DNA of 64,000 nucleotides from positions 62,001-126,000 of the forward strand of contig NZ_LMHW01000014.1 of assembly GCF_001428525.1 (NCBI RefSeq). Reading direction: 5' to 3'. The translations under genes were made by a program, and so were the position numbers. Positions within the stretch are counted from its first letter, which is position 1. Each line of letters begins with the position of its first letter. This document shows positions 52,439 through 61,699 of this stretch, piece by piece. The notes beneath the pieces were generated by a model. It was not told the origin of the DNA. It ran no database searches and saw only the letters and a program-made list of their open reading frames with translations. The stretch comes from Flavobacterium sp. Root186 (lineage in GTDB: Bacteria > Bacteroidota > Bacteroidia > Flavobacteriales > Flavobacteriaceae).

Positions 52439-52792
52439 ATGTTTCCAATTCCTGAAAATACCGATTTTTTATTGGCTGATGCCGAAAGAGAAAATTTATA
52501 TTTAAGTTTGATTGAGCAAATCAATAAAGATTTTAATCTGGCCAATGAAGGAATTGATTTTCCGCTTAGTATTTCTCCCGAAGAACTAAAAATCCAGCTT
52601 CACGAAAAAATCTACCGAATGATTCAGTACAAGTTTGCTGAATATCTGAACCTGCTTTATATTATTGATGTTTCTGAAATCGAAATCAAAAAACTCGATG
52701 GTTCTGATTTGGTGATTTTAGCTGAACAAGTTTCTTTTTTGATTTTAAAAAGAGAATGGCAGAAGGTATGGTTTAGAAACCATTACAAGTGA
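52439..52792 (+). CDS. Conserved hypothetical protein
   Basis: A 117-residue soluble, mostly helical protein with no signal peptide (MFPIPENTDFLLADAERENL ... KREWQKVWFRNHYK, cut here). I do not recognise the family; the pattern is common in Bacteroidota genomes as a single gene. It lies downstream of lacI but has its own promoter-like box, so a link to trehalose use is not implied. Confidence 0.7.
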   Translation: MFPIPENTDFLLADAERENLYLSLIEQINKDFNLANEGIDFPLSISPEELKIQLHEKIYRMIQYKFAEYLNLLYIIDVSEIEIKKLDGSDLVILAEQVSFLILKREWQKVWFRNHYK

Positions 52793-52808
52793 AAAAGATG
52801 CTGAGATT

Positions 52809-53225
52809 CTAAGATTTTTCAATACTTGTTTCCCAACCATCATAATCTCCATTATATTCAATTGCCTTTTCCCATAAATAGATTGCATATTCATTTACAC
52901 TATTTTCATCTACTTTATCAATTCTTTTAATTTGTAATTGGTATGGAAATTTATCTTTAATTGTATTCGAGCTTACAAGAACAAAGCCTTTTTTAATAAC
53001 TTCTTTAAGATAATTGTTTTTGTCATTCTCATTTTTAAAATAAATCCAATGAAAAACCTCTCTTGGTACAATAAGTTTATCCCCTCCATCAATTAAAGCT
53101 TTTATTACTTTTTTATTTGCTTCTTTTTCTGCTTGCTTTCTATCTTCAAAATTATTTACTTCTTTTTTTTGACATGAGGAAATTCCAAATAAAACCCCTA
53201 AAAGTATAGTCAAGTATTTTTTCAT
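52809..53225 (-). CDS. Lipoprotein with RraB-like domain
   Basis: A 138-residue lipoprotein: signal and lipobox end at GISSC (residue 18). The remaining residues resemble RraB, the regulator of RNase E B (PREVFHWIYFKNENDKNNYL, then FPYQLQIKRIDKVDENSV and EYNGDYDGWET). RraB is cytoplasmic in E. coli; here the domain is behind a lipoprotein signal and would lie outside the inner membrane, where no RNase E exists. It must serve another purpose. The start (ATG at 53225) is clear. It is convergent with the 117-residue protein gene. Confidence 0.72.
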   Translation of the reverse strand: MKKYLTILLGVLFGISSCQKKEVNNFEDRKQAEKEANKKVIKALIDGGDKLIVPREVFHWIYFKNENDKNNYLKEVIKKGFVLVSSNTIKDKFPYQLQIKRIDKVDENSVNEYAIYLWEKAIEYNGDYDGWETSIEKS

Positions 53226-53286
53226 ATAATCTATTTTCCCTAATTAAAAATCTTAGAATCTCAGCATCTAAGAACCTTAGAAACTT

Positions 53287-53838
53287 CTAAAAATATACCC
53301 TAACAAAAGGCATAAATCCAGAACCATAAAGACTTTTATCTGGATCATACAAAACATCGTAACGAGCGCCAATTGTCACATTTCCGGTTCTGTAACCAGC
53401 TCCAAGATATAAAGCGGTATTCCAATAACTATCAGAAAAAGCGGGTCTGTTGATGTTGGCTTCATATCTTGTATCTACTCTTACTTGCTCTAATTCGGCA
53501 GATAATTGAACTTCCGGAATTGGGTTTACAAGCGTAATTAAACTTCCGCCATAAACATACGATTCATAATAGTTTTTTGAAGATAAGTAACCAAATTGTA
53601 AACCAACACCAAAGGAAACAATTTCGTTAACATTGTAAATCGCGCTTGGCATTACTGAGATATCCGTATATCCGGAACCAATTCCTAAACCGAGTCCGCC
53701 TCCAAACTGCACTTTATCCCAGAAATGGTTTTTGTTATCAATAACATACGTTTGCTGCGCATTTGCGTAACCTGAGAATAAGACTGTCAAAATCACAAAA
53801 AAAGATCTGCAATCGATTGAAAAATGTTTTTTCTTCAT
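53287..53838 (-). CDS. Small outer-membrane beta-barrel protein
   Basis: A 183-residue exported protein with a signal peptide (about 1-27) and alternating strands (KVQFGGGLGLGIGSGYTDIS, then NEIVSFGVGLQFGYL) ending FVRVYF, a typical barrel end. I recall a homologue with the misleading name alpha-ketoglutarate decarboxylase in Flavobacterium, possibly from the next gene, sucA, which is divergent 116 bases away; the sequence itself gives no such function. Confidence 0.75.
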   Translation of the reverse strand: MKKKHFSIDCRSFFVILTVLFSGYANAQQTYVIDNKNHFWDKVQFGGGLGLGIGSGYTDISVMPSAIYNVNEIVSFGVGLQFGYLSSKNYYESYVYGGSLITLVNPIPEVQLSAELEQVRVDTRYEANINRPAFSDSYWNTALYLGAGYRTGNVTIGARYDVLYDPDKSLYGSGFMPFVRVYF

Positions 53839-53910
53839 AGTTAACGTTTATTTTAACAAATTTTTACGTAAAAGTACGTAAAAAAAAGGTTTAAATAAAG
53901 TCGATTGTTG

Positions 53911-53918
53911 TACTTTTG
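53911..53918 (+). promoter_or_regulatory. -7 box of sucA
   Basis: TACTTTTG matches TAnnTTTG, 36 bases before the ATG at 53955. It overlaps a TTG at 53916 that would add 13 residues, so that TTG is not used. Confidence 0.6.
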
Positions 53919-53954
53919 CCATTCTATTTAACAAAAAGTATATTCACTAATATT

Positions 53955-56729
53955 ATGGATAGGTTTTCATTTTTAAATGCAGCGCATACCGAGTTTTTTG
54001 CACAATTATACGATCAATATTTAGTTAACCCAGACAGCGTTGAGCCTAGCTGGAGAAGTTTCTTTCAAGGTTTTGACTTTGGACAAACGACTTATAATGA
54101 CGAAAATCCAGTGCAGACGATTGTTGAGTATGTGACTAGCCCAAATACAGATTACAGTCAGGTTTCAGACAAACTGCAAAAAGAATTTAATGTTTTAAAA
54201 TTAATTGATGGATATCGTACGCGCGGACATTTGTTTACAAAAACAAACCCAGTTCGTGACCGTAGAACTTCTTCTCCTACTTTAGATATTGAGAATTTCG
54301 GATTATCAGCAGCCGACCTTTCAACTGTTTTTGATGCTGCACAGACAATCGGAATTCCGCCTTCTTCATTAGAAACTATCGTAAATCGTCTTAAAGCTAT
54401 TTACTGCCAGCATATTGGTATTGAATATATGTACATCAGGAATCCTGGCGTTGTAAAATGGATTCAGGAAAAACTGGCTGTTAATGTAAACCAGCCTAAT
54501 TTCTCTACAGAAGAAAAGAAAACAATCTTAAATAAATTAAATGAAGCTGTTTCTTTCGAGAACTTCCTTCACACTAAATATGTTGGACAAAAACGTTTTT
54601 CACTAGAAGGTGGAGAATCTATTATCCCGGCTTTGGATGCTTTAATCGAGCAGGCTGCAGAAAAAGGTGTTGAACAATTCGTAATGGGAATGGCTCACCG
54701 TGGTCGTTTGAACGTTTTAGCAAACATCTTCGGAAAATCAACTCAGGATATTTTTGGTGAGTTTGACGGTAAAGATTACGATCAGGAATATTTTGATGGT
54801 GACGTAAAATATCACTTAGGTCTTACGGCTGACAAAAAAACAAGATCAGGAAAAAGTATCAACATCAATTTAGCACCAAACCCTTCTCACTTAGAAACTG
54901 TTGGAGCTGTAATTGAAGGTATTACAAGAGCAAAACAAGATAAATATTATGCTGACGATTTCTCTAAAGTATTACCTATCGCCGTTCACGGAGATGCTGC
55001 AATTGCAGGACAGGGTATCTTGTATGAAATCATTCAGATGGCACAGCTTGACGGTTACAAAACTGGAGGAACAATCCATATTGTAATTAATAACCAGGTT
55101 GGGTTTACAACTAACTATTTAGACGCTCGTTCATCTACTTATTGTACAGACGTTGCTAAAGTAACTTTATCTCCAGTTTTACACGTTAATGCTGATGATG
55201 CTGAAGCAGTTGTACACGCTGTATCTTTTGCATTAGATTACAGAATGCAGTTTGGACGTGATGTATTTATTGATTTATTAGGATACAGAAAATACGGTCA
55301 TAACGAAGGTGACGAACCTCGTTTCACACAGCCGGTTTTATATAAAATCATCGCAAAACATAAAAATCCAAGAGATATTTATGCAGAAAAATTATTGTCT
55401 GATGGCGTAATTGATGCATCTTATGTAAATGCTTTAGAAAAAGAATACAAATCTGCTTTAGAAGAAAATTTAGAAGCTTCCCGTAAAAAAGATTTGACGA
55501 TTATAACTCCATTCATGAAAAACGAATGGGACGGATTTGTTCAGGTAACTGATACACAAATGCTTCAAAAAGTAGATACTACTTTTGACAAAAAAGGATT
55601 GGATTCTATCATCAATACAATCTCAACTTTACCAGCAGACAAAAAATTCATCAGTAAGATATCTAAAATTGTTACGGACAGAAAAACCGGATACGACAAT
55701 AACACTCTTGACTGGGGAACTGCAGAAGCACTAGCTTACGGTTCACTTTTAACGGAAGGATTTGATGTTCGTATTTCTGGTCAGGATGTTGAGCGTGGAA
55801 CTTTCTCTCACCGTCATGCGGTAGTTAAAGTAGAAGATTCTGAAGAAGAAGTAATTCTATTAGACGGAATCGAAAACAAAAAAGGAAAATTCGGCGTATT
55901 CAATTCACTTTTATCTGAATACGGTGTTCTTGGTTTTGATTACGGATATGCATTGGCTAATCCAAATGCACTAACGATTTGGGAAGCACAATTTGGAGAT
56001 TTCTCAAATGGAGCTCAAATTATGATTGACCAATATATTTCATGTGGTGAAGATAAATGGAATAACCAAAATGGTATCGTTTTATTATTACCTCATGGAT
56101 ATGAAGGACAAGGTGCAGAACACTCTTCTGCAAGAATGGAGCGTTATTTACAACTTTGTGCAAGACAAAACATGTATGTTGCTGATTGTACAACTCCGGC
56201 AAACTTCTTCCACTTGTTAAGAAGACAAATGAAAACAAATTTCCGTAAACCTTTAGTGGTTTTCTCTCCAAAAAGTTTATTGCGTGATCCAAGATGCGTA
56301 TCTACAGTTGAAGAGTTAGCAAACGGAAGTTTCCAGGAAACAATTGATGATAATGCAGTAGATAAAAAGAAAGTAAAAACGTTAGTTTTTGTTACTGGTA
56401 AATTCTACTATGACATCGTTGCAGAAAGAGAAAATAACGGAAGAAATGATGTTGCTGTTGTTCGTATCGAGCAATTATTCCCTTTACCTGTTGAGCAGTT
56501 AAAAGCTATTATCGCACAATATCCAAATGCTGATGATTATGTTTGGGCTCAGGAAGAACCTAAAAACATGGGAGCTTACAGCTTTATGTTAATGAACTTT
56601 GATCTTGTAAAATGGAGATTGGCTTCATTAAAAGCATACGCTGCTCCGGCATCTGGAAGTTACACACGTGCAAAACGTCGTCACGCAGATGCAATTAGAA
56701 TGGTATTCGATAAAAATTTATTCAGATAA
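53955..56729 (+). CDS. sucA: 2-oxoglutarate dehydrogenase E1 component
   Basis: A 924-residue thiamine diphosphate enzyme, the decarboxylating E1 of the 2-oxoglutarate dehydrogenase complex of the TCA cycle. The start is ATG 53955 (MDRFSFLNAAHTEFFAQLYD). It has the conserved GMAHRGRLNVLANI, the ThDP/Mg site around HGDAAIAGQGI and INNQVGFTTN, and QDVERGTFSHRHAVV near the C-terminal transketolase-like part. It makes an operon with sucB, 78 bases downstream, separated by a repeat. Confidence 0.96.
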   Translation: MDRFSFLNAAHTEFFAQLYDQYLVNPDSVEPSWRSFFQGFDFGQTTYNDENPVQTIVEYVTSPNTDYSQVSDKLQKEFNVLKLIDGYRTRGHLFTKTNPVRDRRTSSPTLDIENFGLSAADLSTVFDAAQTIGIPPSSLETIVNRLKAIYCQHIGIEYMYIRNPGVVKWIQEKLAVNVNQPNFSTEEKKTILNKLNEAVSFENFLHTKYVGQKRFSLEGGESIIPALDALIEQAAEKGVEQFVMGMAHRGRLNVLANIFGKSTQDIFGEFDGKDYDQEYFDGDVKYHLGLTADKKTRSGKSININLAPNPSHLETVGAVIEGITRAKQDKYYADDFSKVLPIAVHGDAAIAGQGILYEIIQMAQLDGYKTGGTIHIVINNQVGFTTNYLDARSSTYCTDVAKVTLSPVLHVNADDAEAVVHAVSFALDYRMQFGRDVFIDLLGYRKYGHNEGDEPRFTQPVLYKIIAKHKNPRDIYAEKLLSDGVIDASYVNALEKEYKSALEENLEASRKKDLTIITPFMKNEWDGFVQVTDTQMLQKVDTTFDKKGLDSIINTISTLPADKKFISKISKIVTDRKTGYDNNTLDWGTAEALAYGSLLTEGFDVRISGQDVERGTFSHRHAVVKVEDSEEEVILLDGIENKKGKFGVFNSLLSEYGVLGFDYGYALANPNALTIWEAQFGDFSNGAQIMIDQYISCGEDKWNNQNGIVLLLPHGYEGQGAEHSSARMERYLQLCARQNMYVADCTTPANFFHLLRRQMKTNFRKPLVVFSPKSLLRDPRCVSTVEELANGSFQETIDDNAVDKKKVKTLVFVTGKFYYDIVAERENNGRNDVAVVRIEQLFPLPVEQLKAIIAQYPNADDYVWAQEEPKNMGAYSFMLMNFDLVKWRLASLKAYAAPASGSYTRAKRRHADAIRMVFDKNLFR

Positions 56730-56736
56730 AAAAAAT

Positions 56737-56781
56737 GTTTCAAGTTTCAGGTTTCAAGTTTAATAACAAGAGACCTGAAAC
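56737..56781. repeat. GTTTCAAGTTTCAGG-type intergenic repeat
   Basis: GTTTCAAGTTTCAGGTTTCA is followed by an inverted ACCTGAAAC at 56773-56781, so the arms could pair across the sucA-sucB gap. The same family occurs at 351-413. Confidence 0.7.
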
Positions 56782-56807
56782 CATAAAAACCTTAAACAAA
56801 AACAAAG

Positions 56808-58046
56808 ATGATTTTAGAAATGAAAGTCCCATCACCAGGGGAATCAATAAAAGAAGTTGAAATTGCAACTTGGTTAGTAAAAGACGGAGATTATGTAGAA
56901 AAAGATCAGGCTATTGCTGAAGTTGATTCAGATAAAGCTACGCTTGAATTACCTGCTGAAATGAGCGGTGTTATTACACTAAAAGCTGAAGAAGGTGATA
57001 CAGTAGCAGTAGGCGCTGTAGTTTGTTTAATTGATACTGATGCAGCAAAACCTGCAGGTGATGCACCAGCAGCCGAAGCTCCAAAAGCAGAGGCTCCGAA
57101 AGCTGAAGCTCCAAAGGCAGAAGTAAAAACTGAGGCTCCAAAAGCAGCTCCGGCAGCAGCAAGTTATGCAGCAGGAACTCCATCTCCGGCAGCAAGAAAA
57201 ATATTAGACGAAAAAAATATAGCTCCAGCAACAGTTTCAGGAACTGGTAAAGGTGGCAGAATTACTAAAGATGATGCTGTAAATGCAGTACCTTCAATGG
57301 GAACTCCAACTGGTGGAAGCCGTGGAACTGAGCGTACAAAATTATCTATGTTACGTCGTAAAGTAGCAGAAAGACTAGTTTCAGCTAAAAACGAAACAGC
57401 TATGCTTACTACTTTCAACGAAGTAAACATGACGCCAATCAACCAAATTCGTAATGAATACAAAGATGCTTTTAAAGCGAAGCATGGTGGTTTAGGTTTA
57501 GGTTTCATGTCATTCTTTACAAAAGCAGTTACAAGAGCTTTAGAATTATATCCAGATGTTAACTCAATGATGGATGGTGATTACAAAATCGCTTACGATT
57601 TTGCTGATATCTCAATCGCAGTTTCTGGACCAAAAGGTTTAATGGTTCCTGTTGTTCGTAATGCTGAACTTTTAACTTTCCGCGGCATCGAAGCTGAAAT
57701 CAAAAGATTAGCTTTAAGAGCTCGTGATGGTCAAATTACAGTTGACGATATGACTGGTGGAACTTTTACAATCACTAACGGTGGAGTTTTTGGTTCTATG
57801 TTATCAACTCCAATCATCAACCCTCCTCAATCAGGAATTTTAGGAATGCACAATATTATTGAGCGTCCAATTGCTGTAAACGGAAAAGTTGAAATTCACC
57901 CAATGATGTACGTTGCTCTTTCTTATGACCACAGAATTATCGACGGACGTGAGTCTGTTGGTTTCTTAGTTGCTGTAAAAGAAGCTTTAGAAAACCCATT
58001 AGAATTATTAATGAATGGCGATGCTAAACGTGCTTTAGAATTGTAA
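56808..58046 (+). CDS. sucB: Dihydrolipoyl succinyltransferase (E2)
   Basis: A 412-residue E2 that transfers the succinyl group to CoA. One lipoyl domain (about 1-78) carries the lipoyl Lys in DSDKATLE; an Ala/Pro/Lys linker (APKAEAPKAEAPKAE) leads to the E3-binding domain (about 125-160: SPAARKILDEKN, GKGGRITKDD) and the catalytic domain with SYDHRIIDGRESV, whose His and Asp catalyse. It completes the complex with sucA. E3 (lpd) is not in the window. Confidence 0.96.
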   Translation: MILEMKVPSPGESIKEVEIATWLVKDGDYVEKDQAIAEVDSDKATLELPAEMSGVITLKAEEGDTVAVGAVVCLIDTDAAKPAGDAPAAEAPKAEAPKAEAPKAEVKTEAPKAAPAAASYAAGTPSPAARKILDEKNIAPATVSGTGKGGRITKDDAVNAVPSMGTPTGGSRGTERTKLSMLRRKVAERLVSAKNETAMLTTFNEVNMTPINQIRNEYKDAFKAKHGGLGLGFMSFFTKAVTRALELYPDVNSMMDGDYKIAYDFADISIAVSGPKGLMVPVVRNAELLTFRGIEAEIKRLALRARDGQITVDDMTGGTFTITNGGVFGSMLSTPIINPPQSGILGMHNIIERPIAVNGKVEIHPMMYVALSYDHRIIDGRESVGFLVAVKEALENPLELLMNGDAKRALEL

Positions 58047-58073
58047 TCAGAATAATTTTTCAATTATATACAG

Positions 58074-58104
58074 AACCTGTTCATTCATTTGAGCAGGTTT
58101 TTTT
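58074..58104 (+). terminator. Terminator of sucAB
   Basis: AACCTGTTCA (58074-58083) and TGAGCAGGTT (58090-58099) with one G-T pair and a 6-base loop, followed by TTTTT. Confidence 0.75.
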
Positions 58105-58167
58105 ATTTATAGTACCGAATTAAATCATTTAATTTTTAAAATTTAATTTAGAATAAATAAAAATAGC

Positions 58168-58198
58168 TTGGATTGTTGGCATTCATGACTTAGATTTG
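58168..58198 (+). promoter_or_regulatory. Promoter of the PepSY cluster
   Basis: -7 TAGATTTG (58191-58198) with TTG at 58168-58170 (spacer 20) or 58173-58175 (spacer 15). It is 69 bases upstream of the ATG at 58268. Confidence 0.5.
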
Positions 58199-58267
58199 CA
58201 GAATCAAAAACAATTTTAAAATCATCATCTTAAAAATAGAAGATAATTTAATTCAATCTGTAAAATC

Positions 58268-58600
58268 ATGATAACAATAGCAAGTCTTATCGTTTTTTTA
58301 GCTTTTTATACCCTTTACTACACTTCAAAAAGAGCCGCATTATCGTATGATCTGGGTTTTGAAAAATGGATGCAGAAAAATCCAAAACAAACTAAAATCA
58401 CAGGTTTAGCACTTCTTCTAACTGCTTATGCAATCTGGCTTTTTACGCAGTCTTTAGGAAGCGGAACTTTAATGTTTTTTATTCAGCTAATGACCATTGG
58501 GAGTTTAATTATCATTCTTAGACCATTAAAAAAAGTAAATAGTAAAGCACTTTTTACAATCCTGATTCTTGTTGCTTTATTAGAACTTTATTACAATTAA
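58268..58600 (+). CDS. DUF3325-like small membrane protein
   Basis: A 110-residue protein with three or four membrane helices (MITIASLIVFLAFYTLYYTS, then TKITGLALLLTAYAIWLF and LFTILILVALLELYY). In length and pattern it resembles DUF3325, which in Pseudomonas is found beside a DUF3649 protein and a PepSY membrane protein in iron-siderophore gene groups; the family match is from memory. First gene of a four-gene group at 58268-61644. Confidence 0.72.
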   Translation: MITIASLIVFLAFYTLYYTSKRAALSYDLGFEKWMQKNPKQTKITGLALLLTAYAIWLFTQSLGSGTLMFFIQLMTIGSLIIILRPLKKVNSKALFTILILVALLELYYN

Positions 58601-58613
58601 ACTTTTTTGACCA

Positions 58614-58913
58614 ATGCCAGCAAATTCAAAATATTTAACTCCTGCATTTTGGCCTCGTTTTGCCAAAATTACCGCAGCCATTTTAGGTGGTTACTTTGTT
58701 TCTGTTACTTTTCATTTAGCTTTAGCTTCCTGGTTTAATCGTGCAGATGTTTTGATGACAATGGCTTTTAGCGGATTTATACTTTGGGTTGCTTTGATGG
58801 TTTTAGCTTTCTTAGCAAAAAGCGGGTGGAAAATTTGGGGAATTTACATTCTCCTTTCTTTAATTTTTTCTCTTATTATTTATCTTGGTCAAACTTATAA
58901 TCCTGTTGCATAA
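58614..58913 (+). CDS. DUF3649-like small membrane protein
   Basis: A 99-residue protein with three membrane helices (ITAAILGGYFVSVTFHLALA, then MAFSGFILWVALMVLAFLA and WGIYILLSLIFSLIIYL). Pattern, size and neighbours resemble DUF3649, an iron-uptake companion. The next gene starts 6 bases after its end, so they are one transcript. Confidence 0.72.
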   Translation: MPANSKYLTPAFWPRFAKITAAILGGYFVSVTFHLALASWFNRADVLMTMAFSGFILWVALMVLAFLAKSGWKIWGIYILLSLIFSLIIYLGQTYNPVA

Positions 58914-58918
58914 TCCTT

Positions 58919-60469
58919 ATGAATAACCGTCATTATAATATCTATTTTCATACACATACCGTTAGCGGAATTGTTATAAGCGTTGTACTTTTTGTGATCT
59001 TTTTTGCAGGATCTTTTTCTTTTTTTAGAGATGAAATCATCAATTGGGAAAGAAGTGAATCTACCGCCATTACACGAGAAATTCAATTAGATTACAACAA
59101 AGCTTTAGAAAATCTTGACAAAGAATACGTTTTACACGGAAGAAATATTACTATATCTAAACCGTCTACAGAAAACAGGGTTGCGGTTTATATGGAAGGC
59201 ACCAAAGATACTTTGGCTCCTGCCAAACAAAAAGAAGGATCTTTCTTTTATCTGGACAACAAAAAATTCAAATCCTATACTTACGAAGAATCTTATTCTT
59301 TAGGTGAGTTTTTATATCGTTTGCATTTCCTGGCGCAGATTCCGTATCCGATTGGATATTATCTTTCAGGATTTACAGCTTTATTCTTCTTATTTGCTAT
59401 TGTAACCGGACTTCTATTGCATTGGAAAAAAATTGTTTCTAACTTTTATGTTTTCCGCCCAAAGGAAAAATTAAAAACATTATGGACAGATGCGCATACA
59501 GCATTAGGAATGATTGGACTTCCGTTTCAATTTGTTTATGCTGTAACCGGAGCATTTTTCATGATTAAACTTTTAATCGTTGCACCTGCCGTAATGGCTT
59601 TGTATAAAGGCGATGAAAACAAATTATATAAAGAATTAGAATATAACGATCCTGATTATAAATTTGACAATAAAAAATTAGCCTCACCTTTTAACATTAA
59701 TGAGCTTGTTTCTAAAGCAAAAAGCAATTGGTCTGATTTTGAAATTACACGAGTTTTTATTCAAAATTATGGCGACGCCAATATGCACGTTTTGGTTGAA
59801 GGTGAATTATTGAGTGATAAAAAGTTTACCGGAATTGGAAAAGTAGTGTATCGTATTGCTGACGGAAAAGAAGTTGCCCGCAAAAATCCTGTTACTCAAA
59901 ATAGTTATATTGATGTTGTAAAAAATGTTTTGTACCGAATTCACTTTGGCGATTATGGAGGATATGCACTAAAAATCGTAAGTTTCATTTTGGGAATAAT
60001 AACTTGTTTTGTCATCATTTCTGGAGTAATGATTTGGTTAGTAGCAAGACAAAAGAATAATTTACCTGAAAAGAAAAGACGCTTCAACGCTGCGGTTGTA
60101 CGTATTTATCTGGCGATTTGTTTAAGCATGTACCCAATTACAGCTTTGGCTTTTATCGGTTCAAAAATATTTTATCCATTAAACCAGTCCAACTTATTCA
60201 GTTTGTATTTTGGCGGATGGCTGTTATTGACAATATTCTTTATCATCAAAAAGAACGATGATTTTACGAATAAATTCTGTTTAATTTCAGGAAGTATTTT
60301 AGGTTTTTTAATCCCAATTACAAACGGAATTGTTTCTGGAGATTGGTTTTGGACTTCGTTTATGGAGCACAAAATTCAGATCTTCTTTATTGATGTTTTC
60401 TGGATCGCTTTGGCTTCCATAACACTTTATACAGCGTATCACTTAAAGCCTAAAAAAGCAGTCGCTTAA
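58919..60469 (+). CDS. PepSY-domain membrane protein, first of two
   Basis: A 516-residue inner-membrane protein of the PepSY_TM family. It has an N-terminal membrane helix (SGIVISVVLFVIFFAGSFSF), a large periplasmic PepSY part, and further helices with conserved His residues (LLHWKKIV, DAHTALGMIGLPFQ and RIHFGDYGG), which probably bind haem for moving electrons across the membrane. Extra C-terminal helices (about 390-510) are characteristic of this longer branch. Such proteins reduce ferric siderophores taken up by TonB receptors. Confidence 0.85.
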   Translation: MNNRHYNIYFHTHTVSGIVISVVLFVIFFAGSFSFFRDEIINWERSESTAITREIQLDYNKALENLDKEYVLHGRNITISKPSTENRVAVYMEGTKDTLAPAKQKEGSFFYLDNKKFKSYTYEESYSLGEFLYRLHFLAQIPYPIGYYLSGFTALFFLFAIVTGLLLHWKKIVSNFYVFRPKEKLKTLWTDAHTALGMIGLPFQFVYAVTGAFFMIKLLIVAPAVMALYKGDENKLYKELEYNDPDYKFDNKKLASPFNINELVSKAKSNWSDFEITRVFIQNYGDANMHVLVEGELLSDKKFTGIGKVVYRIADGKEVARKNPVTQNSYIDVVKNVLYRIHFGDYGGYALKIVSFILGIITCFVIISGVMIWLVARQKNNLPEKKRRFNAAVVRIYLAICLSMYPITALAFIGSKIFYPLNQSNLFSLYFGGWLLLTIFFIIKKNDDFTNKFCLISGSILGFLIPITNGIVSGDWFWTSFMEHKIQIFFIDVFWIALASITLYTAYHLKPKKAVA

Positions 60470-60534
60470 AAATTAGCATAAATAATTTGCCCTCTATTGA
60501 TTTTGCGTATACTTTTACGCTTTTAATCAAAAAA

Positions 60535-61644
60535 ATGGGATTTAAAACGCAAATACGTTTTCTACATAAATGGCTCGGATTAATTTCCGGGCTTATTGTT
60601 TTTATAGTCTGTATTACGGGCTGCATTTTCTGTTTTCATGATGAAATAAAAGACATTACACGAAAAGAGTGGCGTTTGGTTGAACCTCAAAACAAACCTT
60701 TTTTAATGCCTTCTGTTTTGCAGGAAAAAGCAAAGGAAATTCTTCCAAAGAATAAACAATCAATGGTTTCGTATTATGGAAAAAACCGTTCGGCTATTGT
60801 TTTTACTTATTCTGATACCGAAAATTTATATCTCTACTTTAATCCTTATACAGGAGAATATTTAAAAACCGAAAATCCCGAAACCGATTTTTTCATTATT
60901 GTAGAATACATTCATTTGTACTTGCTTCTGCCGGATTATATCGGAAAACATATTATTGGCGGCTCAACCATTATTTTTATTCTTTTATTAATTTCCGGAA
61001 TTATACAATGGTGGCCAAAACGAAAAAGTGACATCAAAAGAAGTTTTACTGTAAAATGGTCGGCAAGATGGCGTCGTGTAAATTATGACTGGCACAATAC
61101 TTCTGGTTTTTACATTTTTCTCATTGTATTTATTCTTGCCATAACTGGTTTAACTTTTACATACGAGTGGGTTGGCGACGGAATTTATAAAGCTTTCAAT
61201 TTTGGCGGGGATAAAGCCGTAGAAACAAAAGCACCAATAATCGACACAACAAAATTCGATTCAAACTCGATAACAGCCGTCGATCGCGCTTTTATTGAAA
61301 CCCTGAAATTACAGCCAAAAGCCGAAATGCTTTTTGTTTTATATCCACAGCAAAAAGGTGACATCATCAGCACAGGAGCATATCCTCATACCTTAAGATA
61401 CGATCATCAAAGCAATTATTATTTTCATCCGCAAGACGGAAAATTAATTCAAAGTGACCCGTATCATTCAAAAAGTTTAGGTCTGCAGGTTGTGGAAATG
61501 AATTACGGAATTCACACCGGACAAATTTTGGATTTACCCGGAAAAATTATTGCTTTTACAGTAAGCTTAATAGCGTCGGCTTTACCTGTAACCGGTTTTA
61601 TAATTTGGTTTGGAAGAAGAAAAAAATCTAAAAAACAGGCATAA
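60535..61644 (+). CDS. PepSY-domain membrane protein, second of two
   Basis: A 369-residue paralogue-type protein with four helices. The start chosen is ATG 60535 (MGFKTQIRFLHKWLGLISGL), preceded by an A-rich stretch; a TTG start at 60487 would add 16 unsupported residues. It has FHDEIKDITRKEWR after helix 1 and HIHLYLLL-type and YDWHNTSGF segments with His residues that may bind haem, then a final helix (IIAFTVSLIASALPVTGFI). It follows the first PepSY gene by 65 bases and ends at a strong terminator. Confidence 0.83.
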   Translation: MGFKTQIRFLHKWLGLISGLIVFIVCITGCIFCFHDEIKDITRKEWRLVEPQNKPFLMPSVLQEKAKEILPKNKQSMVSYYGKNRSAIVFTYSDTENLYLYFNPYTGEYLKTENPETDFFIIVEYIHLYLLLPDYIGKHIIGGSTIIFILLLISGIIQWWPKRKSDIKRSFTVKWSARWRRVNYDWHNTSGFYIFLIVFILAITGLTFTYEWVGDGIYKAFNFGGDKAVETKAPIIDTTKFDSNSITAVDRAFIETLKLQPKAEMLFVLYPQQKGDIISTGAYPHTLRYDHQSNYYFHPQDGKLIQSDPYHSKSLGLQVVEMNYGIHTGQILDLPGKIIAFTVSLIASALPVTGFIIWFGRRKKSKKQA

Positions 61645-61680
61645 AAAAACCGTCTCGTTAAAAAACGAGATGGTTTTTTT
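61645..61680. terminator. Bidirectional terminator after the PepSY cluster
   Basis: TCTCGTT (61653-61659) pairs with AACGAGA (61664-61670), extended by G-T and CC/GG and then by A/T runs on both sides. Between convergent genes. Confidence 0.85.
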
Positions 61681-61699
61681 ATAAATCGTCGAAACTTAA

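Noticed and set aside
53916..53954. TTG start adding 13 residues to sucA
   Set aside because: It overlaps the -7 promoter box and the added residues do not resemble E1 proteins.
56974..57231. Minus-strand Leu-rich 85-codon frame
   Set aside because: It is the complement of the Ala/Pro/Lys-rich linker of sucB, which gives Leu-rich antisense frames by composition.
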